From Streptomyces sp. HM190 (lineage in GTDB: Bacteria; Actinomycetota; Actinomycetes; Streptomycetales; Streptomycetaceae): a stretch of DNA of 64,000 bases. Below are positions 58,706 to 64,000 of this stretch, one piece after another. The translations under genes and the position numbers were made by a program. The notes beneath the pieces were generated by a model that was not told where the DNA came from, did no database searches, and saw nothing but the letters and a program-made list of their open reading frames with translations. Each line of letters starts with the position of its first letter. Positions within the stretch are counted from its first letter, which is position 1. The stretch spans positions 4,588,001 to 4,652,000 of the forward strand of contig NZ_CP047318.1 in the NCBI RefSeq assembly GCF_009857135.1, in the 5' to 3' direction.

Positions 58706-58732
58706 CGCCTCTGTGTCAAAAAAGGGGGGGAA

Positions 58733-59785
58733 TTGCTCACTCGTGATCCTGTTTTTCAGGTTAACTCGTGTTTGTGGTTAGTTTCGGATCAAGCGAAGGG
58801 CGTAAGTCCGACACGTCCCTACTTCGAGGCCGGTTATCGGCTACGGGCGCTTGGGCCCCGCTTTCCATTCTCTTCGTCTATCAAGCCGAAGTTGGTCTCA
58901 ATCGGATGGAATCCGGCTCCGCCCGAGCCGGATATCGTGGTTCACCATCACGAATCCGGCGATCATTTGGTGTTGGAGTGTAAAGCCTCAGGATTCGGCT
59001 CCGAGTCCAGCACGGCTGGCCAGGCGCGTAAGCTGCTAATAGCAGGCGCGGATGCTGAATCATCGCTCAGCGTCTCAGGGGAGGCTTTCATCCTCTACAC
59101 GCTTCCGATTGAGGATGCTGAGCTGCAAATGCAATGTCTTGAGGAACTGCGCACTGAGGTCGCAGAGGCAGGATTTGACACAGCGGAATATGGGACACTC
59201 GGTCTCGAAATAGATGATAGCGGCTTATGGGCAGAGCTGAGGCTTAGTCGGCCTTGCAATAAATCCCACATTGTAAAGGTATTGGGTCGAGTTCTTGTCT
59301 CATCCGCTGTCGGCGGAGACTCGCGCCCCCTTTACCTGATCCCGTACGATCCCACGACGGCCGAAAATCAGGATCCTGTCGAGAAAGAGTACTGCTATAG
59401 GCAGTTGTTGGAACGGGTTTACCTCGCCGCTGTACGCGTGCTCGGTACAGCTCAGGTACCTGACTCCGTGGTCCTGATAGGTGACGACCTGTTGCGCGAA
59501 GCCACATTTGGGATTTCTGCTAAATGGCAGGCGAAAGAGCTAAATTCTTTGAAGGTGACCCTCCTCCGTGGCATGGCTACGGTTTTAGGGAAGAGGGAGC
59601 TTAAAGGTAAGGTTCACTTCCATACCTCCCGGCTGGAAGTTCTCTTAAGTGGTGATGCCGAAAGGCAAGCTGCAATAAGTAGGCTCCTCAAGGCTAATCC
59701 GGAACAGCTAGCAGCGGAGGGGGTAACTGGTCAACTTGATGTAGAGGATGGGCTGGACGAATCTTCGTCCGCTGGTGAGACGTGA
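58733..59785 (+). CDS. PD-(D/E)XK nuclease-like protein
   Basis: 350 residues from a TTG at 58733 preceded by GGGGGGG. The N-terminal 100 residues carry the restriction-endonuclease core: Glu32 in the first helix, P66-Asp67 (PPEPDIVVHHH), Glu82-x-Lys84 (HLVLECKASG) and a helix with Gln97 (TAGQARKLL). This is the E..D..ExK..Q arrangement of PD-(D/E)XK enzymes. The rest (about 110-330) is an unrecognised alpha/beta domain ending in an acidic tail. Codons include several TTA (W-L-V-S, G-L-W, V-L-G, V-L-L-S). With its upstream partner it resembles a two-gene defence cassette; that role is an inference. Confidence 0.8.
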   Translation: MLTRDPVFQVNSCLWLVSDQAKGVSPTRPYFEAGYRLRALGPRFPFSSSIKPKLVSIGWNPAPPEPDIVVHHHESGDHLVLECKASGFGSESSTAGQARKLLIAGADAESSLSVSGEAFILYTLPIEDAELQMQCLEELRTEVAEAGFDTAEYGTLGLEIDDSGLWAELRLSRPCNKSHIVKVLGRVLVSSAVGGDSRPLYLIPYDPTTAENQDPVEKEYCYRQLLERVYLAAVRVLGTAQVPDSVVLIGDDLLREATFGISAKWQAKELNSLKVTLLRGMATVLGKRELKGKVHFHTSRLEVLLSGDAERQAAISRLLKANPEQLAAEGVTGQLDVEDGLDESSSAGET

Positions 59786-59945
59786 GAGCACTTGTAGCGG
59801 GTTCCGCCACCTCCTCTGTGTCATTCAGCTTCGGTAGGGTCACTCGTCCCAACCCTGATTGACTCCATTTGATGCCAGGCAGTTGCTTGCCATGGGCGCG
59901 GTACGGGCGCCGGCCGGGCTGGAGCGGGGCGGAGACTGGAGCGCA

Positions 59946-59966
59946 GGCCCGGCCGGGGGCCGGGCC
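59946..59966. terminator. GC-rich hairpin between the cargo cassette and the DUF1152 gene
   Basis: GGCCCGGCC-GGG-GGCCGGGCC, a perfect 9-bp stem with a 3-base loop, about 50 bases past the DUF1152 stop on the minus strand and about 160 bases past the nuclease-like gene. It may end either transcript. GC content jumps back to the chromosomal level here, marking the cassette edge. Confidence 0.5.
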
Positions 59967-60014
59967 GCGCGCGGTGAGCGGAGCGAGCCGCACTTGAACC
60001 CGTGAAGAAGGTTG

Positions 60015-61112
60015 TTACTCAGCAGGACCTGTGATCCGCCACAAGGGCGCGTCGTACTGCTCCGGACGGCTGCTGATCAGCAGTTGGCGCAGGTCCTCGC
60101 GTAGAGAGCCGTTGCAGTTCAGTGCCTCGGTGATGCGGCGGAACGTCGTATGGGTCACTCCGCGGCCTTGGGCCTCCGCCTCGAACTCATCGAGTCGGAT
60201 CAATGCAGCCTCGGGGTCAAGCTTCGTCGGCGGCTGGTCCTTCAGCCACGTGACCTTGTTGCGCTCGTAGTCGATCTCTGAGTACCCGCAGATCTCGCGG
60301 CTGTGGGCCTCGACCTCGTCCAGGGTGGCCGTCGTCGTGATAGCGCGGGCCAACTCGTTGCGGCTCAGCGCCTCGTCCAGGTCGACCTCATGGACGGTCG
60401 GACCCTCGTCGGTGAGAGGGACGGGAAGGCCGGCGTCCCGCATCTCGCACGTGCCGCGTACGCCGCGGGCCGTCGCTGCGAGCATCCCGGTTGCTTCGGA
60501 CGGGTGCCACTCCAGGACCGAGCTGATCGGCTCCACGTCCTTGGCGGTGAAGGTGTGGACGAGCGGGCCAAGCATGCCGCGCAGGTCATCAGGAGGCAGT
60601 TCGCCGTCCAGGCCGGGGCCTGCCACCAAGAGGCGGATCGGTGCGTTCACCTGGCAGCACGCGGCAAGCGTGACGGCGTCGGCAAGCGGGCTCTTGAGCG
60701 TCGGCTCATCGCCTCGGGCGAGGATGTCTCCGCCGACGTCCAGGAGATCGATCGACTCCGGTGAGAAGTGGGTTACCAGCTCTTCGAGTTGGCGGGTGAT
60801 GCCCTCGACTCCGTGGCGTGGGTCGATCAGCGCGAAGGTGTGCGGGAGCTCTGCCGCGAGTCGGGGGAGGGTGGAGCCTGCCGGAGCGATCGGGCGGGCC
60901 TCGGCCGACACTGCCCGGACTGCTGGGGTGAGGTGCTGGAGGCCGGTGAAGTTGTTCGGTCCTCGGGGGCCCGGTACAGGGTCGATCAACAGGCGGTCCC
61001 ACGCATACGTGAGGATCACCGCCGGGTCCTCGTCGCCGTAGAGGGCTGTGTGAAGCATTGCGGCGGCGACTGCGTCGCCCCCTCCTCCTGCTGCGACGAT
61101 CAACCGCTTCAT
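60015..61112 (-). CDS. DUF1152-family protein
   Basis: 365 residues from ATG at 61112. The N-terminus KRLIVAAGGGGDAVAAAMLH is a Rossmann-like glycine motif. Later motifs DLLDVGGDILARGDEPTLKS and RLLVAGPGLDGELPPDDLRG fit DUF1152, a family of probable nucleotide- or nucleoside-binding enzymes with unknown reaction. GC content and codon use are Streptomyces-like, unlike the cassette beside it. It is divergent from the GntR gene at 61205, and the palindrome at 61156-61176 lies between them. Confidence 0.85.
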   Translation of the reverse strand: MKRLIVAAGGGGDAVAAAMLHTALYGDEDPAVILTYAWDRLLIDPVPGPRGPNNFTGLQHLTPAVRAVSAEARPIAPAGSTLPRLAAELPHTFALIDPRHGVEGITRQLEELVTHFSPESIDLLDVGGDILARGDEPTLKSPLADAVTLAACCQVNAPIRLLVAGPGLDGELPPDDLRGMLGPLVHTFTAKDVEPISSVLEWHPSEATGMLAATARGVRGTCEMRDAGLPVPLTDEGPTVHEVDLDEALSRNELARAITTTATLDEVEAHSREICGYSEIDYERNKVTWLKDQPPTKLDPEAALIRLDEFEAEAQGRGVTHTTFRRITEALNCNGSLREDLRQLLISSRPEQYDAPLWRITGPAE

Positions 61113-61155
61113 GCGGTTCAGCCTACGGGGTCCGGGGTTGACCACTCATCCTATA

Positions 61156-61176
61156 GTGGCTACTGGCCATAGCCAC
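61156..61176. promoter_or_regulatory. Operator of the first GntR repressor
   Basis: GTGGCTA-N7-TAGCCAC, a perfect 7+7+7 inverted repeat between the DUF1152 and GntR genes; TATAGT overlaps its left edge and could be a -10 box. The core AGTGGC/GCCACT recurs in two palindromes after the GntR gene. Confidence 0.65.
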
Positions 61177-61204
61177 TTGGCTATGGGAAAGGTGAGGAGG
61201 CGGC

Positions 61205-61945
61205 ATGCCGCAGATCGAGGAGGCTCAGCCGAAGTATCTCCAGATCGCGCACTACATCCGTGATCAGATTCTTCGGGGTGACCTGCGGCCGGGGGACGAG
61301 GTTCCCTCGGAGAGGCAGTTGGCTGCGAGCTGGAACGTGTCCCGCCCGACTGCCGCGCGGTCGCTGGAGGCGCTGAGCCATCAGGGGCTCGTCGAGAAGC
61401 GTCAGGGCTCGGGCACGTACGTGCGGAGCCTGGAGGTCAACCGTCGGGCGCGCGAGTTGTACGGGCGGGCTCGGCAGACCGGGAAGATCTACACGCCCGG
61501 TGAGTACGCGGTGATCACCTCGGCCGGTTGGATGGAGGCCCCGGATCACGTTGCTGAGGCTTTGGGCCTGGTCAAGGACCGCCGGGCCGTGCATCGGCGG
61601 CGGGTGACGAACAACCAGGACGGGCCGATCACGCTGTCCACTTCGTGGTTCGCTCCGGACGTCGGTCAGCGTGCGCCGAAGCTCCTGGAGCCGGAACGGA
61701 TTCAGGAAGGGACGCTCATGTACGTCGAGAACATGACGGGGCGTCAGGGCAGCTACGCGGAAGATCGCATGTGTGCTCGCGATGCGACGGAAGAGGAGGC
61801 CGCGGATCTCCAACTGCGCTCCGGGTCCGCCGTCCTGATCGTTCACCACGTCGTCTTCGACCTCCAGGACCGGCCGTTGGAGTTCGCCGAAGCCACCTAC
61901 CCGCCGCATCGCTGGGCGTTCGAGCAGGGCTACCCGCTCACCTGA
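61205..61945 (+). CDS. GntR-family repressor (HutC/UTRA type)
   Basis: 246 residues from ATG at 61205 after GTGAGGAGG. Winged helix: KYLQIAHYIRDQILRGDLRP, EVPSERQLAASWNVSRPTAA, SLEALSHQGLVEKRQGSGTY. The C-terminal UTRA-like domain (about 90-240) binds a ligand (YAVITSAGWMEAPDHVAEAL, RRVTNNQDGPITLSTSWFAP). GntR proteins like this repress transfer and replication genes in actinomycete conjugative elements (KorA/TraR type). Operators flank it on both sides. Confidence 0.9.
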   Translation: MPQIEEAQPKYLQIAHYIRDQILRGDLRPGDEVPSERQLAASWNVSRPTAARSLEALSHQGLVEKRQGSGTYVRSLEVNRRARELYGRARQTGKIYTPGEYAVITSAGWMEAPDHVAEALGLVKDRRAVHRRRVTNNQDGPITLSTSWFAPDVGQRAPKLLEPERIQEGTLMYVENMTGRQGSYAEDRMCARDATEEEAADLQLRSGSAVLIVHHVVFDLQDRPLEFAEATYPPHRWAFEQGYPLT

Positions 61946-61982
61946 TGGCCTGGCAGTTGCGTCGAACCGCTTGCACAGTCCA

Positions 61983-62023
61983 AGTGGCTAATGCCACTAT
62001 CCAGAAAGTGGCTAAGGCCACTT
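61983..62023. promoter_or_regulatory. Two operators and promoter downstream of the first GntR gene
   Basis: AGTGGC-TAAT-GCCACT (61983-61998) and AAGTGGC-TAAG-GCCACTT (62006-62023) are perfect palindromes 7 bases apart. TTGCAC (61971-61976) and CACTAT (61995-62000) could be the -35 and -10 of the operon starting at 62045, with the first operator covering the -10. Confidence 0.65.
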
Positions 62024-62044
62024 GGATTCGGAAGGGGGCACGGA

Positions 62045-62218
62045 GTGACGAGTCAGCGGCCGGACCAGGGCGCGCGTGCAACTTGCCGGGGATGTCGGGG
62101 GCGCGGATGGAAGCGCGTCGGCTCTCGCACGGCTCTGGCGCTCTCGACGGCCACCGACCGCGTCCGTGCCACGTCGAAACGACGCTGCCTCGACTGCGAC
62201 GGCAGCGGCAAGGAGTGA
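62045..62218 (+). CDS. Small DnaJ-type zinc-finger protein
   Basis: 57 residues from GTG at 62045, ribosome site GAAGGGGG. Two CxxCxGxG motifs (CRGCRGRGW at 14-22 and CLDCDGSGKE at the end) match half of the DnaJ Cys-rich zinc-binding region. A basic segment separates them. Small proteins like this are frequent in actinomycete mobile elements and often precede ATP-binding proteins; the role is unknown. The stop lies just before the next start. Confidence 0.7.
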   Translation: MTSQRPDQGARATCRGCRGRGWKRVGSRTALALSTATDRVRATSKRRCLDCDGSGKE

Positions 62219-62224
62219 GTGCGG

Positions 62225-62689
62225 ATGGCCTACTCGATCGACCGCTATCCCTCTGCGGACTCGCCGCGACTCGGTGCCATGACCCTGCACCCCGTCGCGG
62301 AGTCCGTCCCGCGGGCGCGGCGCTGGTTCCGGAAGTTCATCGCCCCGTACAACCCGGCCTGCTCGATCGACGACTGCGTGTTGATGATCTCGGAGCTGGT
62401 GACCAACGCGATTCTCTACGGGCGGGCTGACGAGACCTGGATGGTGCGCGTTGCGTGGTACCGCGTGGAGACGTCGCTTCGGGTGGAGGTACACAATCCG
62501 GGGTTCCCGGCGAGTGTGCGCATGCGGCAACCGGACGCCGGCGATGCCCATGGGCGTGGGCTGCTCCTCGTCGACTCCATCGCCGACTCGTGGCACTCCG
62601 GTCCCAGCCGCTTCGGGGGGACGGTTGTCTCGTTCACCATGGCCGACGCATGGTCGCCTGATGAGGTCTTCGGGCCCGTTCTGTTCTGA
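62225..62689 (+). CDS. HATPase-domain protein (RsbW-like anti-sigma kinase)
   Basis: 154 residues from ATG at 62225; AGGAG lies 9 bases upstream, and a GTG two codons earlier is possible. GHKL motifs: N-box ISELVTNAILYGRAD, a G1-like patch VEVHNPGFP (where the usual Asp-x-Gly is weak) and G2 DAHGRGLLLVDSIAD. RsbW-like single-domain ATPases are abundant in Streptomyces and bind anti-anti-sigma factors. It lies in the operon controlled by the GntR operators. Confidence 0.85.
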   Translation: MAYSIDRYPSADSPRLGAMTLHPVAESVPRARRWFRKFIAPYNPACSIDDCVLMISELVTNAILYGRADETWMVRVAWYRVETSLRVEVHNPGFPASVRMRQPDAGDAHGRGLLLVDSIADSWHSGPSRFGGTVVSFTMADAWSPDEVFGPVLF

Positions 62690-62713
62690 CGGCGCAGTTG
62701 TCGCTAGTCTGGT

Positions 62714-62727
62714 TGACCAGTTGACTT
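62714..62727. promoter_or_regulatory. Operator of the second GntR repressor, upstream of its gene
   Basis: On the minus strand this reads AAGTCAACTGGTCA, which matches the two sites at 63523 and 63557 (AAGTCAACYTGTCA) in 13 of 14 positions. It sits 27 bases before the GntR start, overlapping TTGACC/TTGACT promoter-like sequence. Confidence 0.6.
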
Positions 62728-62754
62728 GGCCAATCTCGACAGGCGGCGGCGTTC

Positions 62755-63483
62755 ATGGCGTATGAAGTGGAGGCACCGAAGTACGTACGCCTCGCGCAGA
62801 CGATTCAGCGCCGCATCGAGGACGGCACCTATCCGCCCGGCACCCGAGTGCCCAGTGAGAACCAGCTGGTGCAGTCCTTCGGGATGTCCCGCCCGACCGT
62901 GGTGCGGGCCCTGGAGTTGCTCAAGCGGGATGGCTGGCTGGAGTCTCGGCAGGGGTACGGCACGATCGTCCGGGGCCGTCCTGAAGTTGTTGAGCAACAG
63001 GACCGGCGCGGGCGGGAGGTCCTGAAGCGCGACGAGTCGCGGTCCTCCGGGCGCCTGGTCGAAGTCGCTGAGGTGCCTGTTCCGGCGCGGGTCGCCTCCG
63101 CGCTAGGGCTCCCGAAGCGAGCCAAGGTCCTGATGCGCCGTTTCCTGGCGGAGGAGGACGGCGAAGCGGTCGAGTTGGTATCGACGTACTTCCCCGCCGG
63201 CCTGGTCGAGGGGACCGAGTTGGCGAGCACTGATGCCCTCAGCGGCAGTGTGCGCGAGCATGTGGAGGCTCGGAAGAAGTTCCGCTATGACCACGTGACG
63301 GAACGGGTCTCGGCTCGACTGCCTGAGAGCGGTGAAGCCGAGCTTCTGGGCTTGCCGGACGGTGTGCCCGTGCTCAGCATCCTGGTCATCGCGTGCGATG
63401 CGTCCGGGCAGGCGCTACAAGTCTCTGACGTGCTGCTTCCGGCCGACCGTCAGGAACTCGAAGACACCTATCGCTTGAACTGA
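62755..63483 (+). CDS. GntR-family repressor (second copy, KorA-like)
   Basis: 242 residues from ATG at 62755. Winged helix: KYVRLAQTIQRRIEDGTYPP, RVPSENQLVQSFGMSRPTVV, ALELLKRDGWLESRQGYGTI. The UTRA-like C-terminal domain spans about 90-238 (VASALGLPKRAKVLMRRFLA, STYFPAGLVEGTEL). It differs enough from the GntR at 61205 to have separate DNA specificity, as the operators show. In actinomycete conjugative elements such a repressor sits in front of the transfer genes; here the SCO3933-family gene follows. Confidence 0.9.
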   Translation: MAYEVEAPKYVRLAQTIQRRIEDGTYPPGTRVPSENQLVQSFGMSRPTVVRALELLKRDGWLESRQGYGTIVRGRPEVVEQQDRRGREVLKRDESRSSGRLVEVAEVPVPARVASALGLPKRAKVLMRRFLAEEDGEAVELVSTYFPAGLVEGTELASTDALSGSVREHVEARKKFRYDHVTERVSARLPESGEAELLGLPDGVPVLSILVIACDASGQALQVSDVLLPADRQELEDTYRLN

Positions 63484-63517
63484 CAGCTGGTCCAGGCGAG
63501 TTCGCCCCTAACTCCAC

Positions 63518-63570
63518 TTGACAAGTCAACCTGTCATCTCTAGCTTCAAACTTGCTAAGTCAACTTGTCA
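63518..63570 (+). promoter_or_regulatory. Promoter with two operators for the SCO3933-family gene
   Basis: TTGACA (63518-63523), a 17-base spacer and TAGCTT (63541-63546) form a near-consensus promoter. AAGTCAACCTGTCA (63523-63536) covers the -35/spacer and AAGTCAACTTGTCA (63557-63570) covers the start of transcription. Both match the site upstream of the second GntR gene, so that repressor should shut this promoter. Confidence 0.75.
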
Positions 63571-63605
63571 GGTGGCGAGTTGATTGACTCGAAGGAGAAA
63601 TCTCT

Positions 63606-63956
63606 GTGCGTGTGATCCGCGTTGACGCCTCGACCGCCACGATCCTGCTCACCGAAGCGCCGGCGCCCAAGGTGCGCGACCGGCAGACCGGCGAGATCGC
63701 CAAGGATGCCGTGAGCGGTGAGGCACTGATGACGGTCGGCGTCGTCTTCATCGACGAGGGCGAGTCGTCCCTGATCCAGGTCACCATCCCCGAGAGCGGG
63801 GTGACCGACGGGCTGACGGTCGGCGCTCCTGTCTCGCTGCCGGGGCTCGTCGCCCGGCCGTGGGAGAGCGTGTTCAACGGCCAGCAGCGGCACGGCATCG
63901 CCTACCGGGCCACCGCCGTGGCTCCGGGTGCCTTCCCGATGGCGCAGGCGGGCTGA
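63606..63956 (+). CDS. SCO3933-family regulatory protein
   Basis: 116 residues from GTG at 63606 after AAGGAGAAA. The chain is mostly beta strands (MRVIRVDASTATILLTEAPA, ALMTVGVVFIDEGESSLIQV, VGAPVSLPGLVARPWESVFN). It matches what I know of the SCO3933 family, a hallmark of integrative conjugative elements related to SLP1 and pSAM2, located between the KorA-like regulator and the transfer genes. It may bind single-stranded DNA or regulate transfer; its mode of action is not known. Confidence 0.82.
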   Translation: MRVIRVDASTATILLTEAPAPKVRDRQTGEIAKDAVSGEALMTVGVVFIDEGESSLIQVTIPESGVTDGLTVGAPVSLPGLVARPWESVFNGQQRHGIAYRATAVAPGAFPMAQAG

Positions 63957-63961
63957 TCGCC

Positions 63962-64000
63962 GTGACCGACCTGGTGACGCTGGCCGAGTGGGGCGCGCCG
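63962..64000 (+). CDS. Start of the next element gene, cut by window edge
   Basis: A GTG at 63962, five bases after the previous stop, opens a frame reading MTDLVTLAEWGAP to the window edge. Gene order in related elements suggests a transfer or accessory gene (FtsK-like TraB or a spread protein), but 13 residues are too few to identify it. Confidence 0.4.
   Translation, partial: MTDLVTLAEWGAP

Overview
The window is Streptomyces chromosome. It is about 70% GC with strong third-position GC bias, uses GTG and TTG starts, and carries many regulators typical of the genus: ECF sigma factors, SpoIIE-type phosphatases, RsbT-like kinases and AfsR-like ATPases. At about 55.58 kb the chromosome gives way to the left end of an integrated actinomycete conjugative element, which runs past the right edge.

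1-12.3 kb: partial cold-shock gene, a MerR-like regulator, a DUF4232 lipoprotein, a secreted polysaccharide deacetylase, an MMPL transporter, a ferric reductase-like/FMN-binding protein pair divergent from an OmpR-type two-component system, and an ECF sigma factor coupled to a CU044_5270 protein. 12.7-16.7 kb: two related MarR regulators enclose an RsbT-like kinase and a GAF-PP2C phosphatase. 17-19.3 kb: an arsenic-type locus (ArsR, flavoprotein, truncated MFS). 19.5-30.6 kb: a DUF418-type membrane protein, a membrane protein preceded by a Cys-containing leader peptide, an O-methyltransferase/aromatic monooxygenase pair, a five-domain PP2C protein and an AfsR/LuxR-like ATPase. 30.6-38.2 kb: two Asp23/Gls24 envelope-stress clusters, one led by an ECF sigma factor and a ZAS-like protein fused to an Asp23-like region, on either side of a fasciclin lipoprotein and a sulfite-oxidase-like enzyme. 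38.3-45.4 kb: DUF998, NfeD/flotillin, a type III polyketide synthase and another PP2C protein.

46-55.4 kb is a stress block: TerD, GlsB, BlaI/M56 protease, TerB, an HhH protein, a voltage-gated channel, PRC-barrel and DUF5994 proteins. Four near-identical palindromes (TCTACA-N4-TGTAGA) lie in front of terD, between glsB and blaI, in front of terB and in front of the HhH gene. They outline a local BlaI-type regulon of stress genes that are not beta-lactamases.

55.58-64 kb: the displaced 3' half of a tRNA-Gly(CCC) marks the attachment site. The element then carries a divergent DUF7660/ETEC_3214-like pair, a strikingly low-GC, TTA-codon-rich two-gene cassette (an unrecognised 393-aa protein plus a PD-(D/E)XK nuclease-like protein), a DUF1152 protein, two GntR/KorA-like repressors each with its own set of operators, a small DnaJ-type zinc protein, an HATPase and an SCO3933-family regulator. 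The low-GC cassette is the best candidate here for an undescribed (defence-like) system. The BlaI regulon is the best-supported new regulatory observation.
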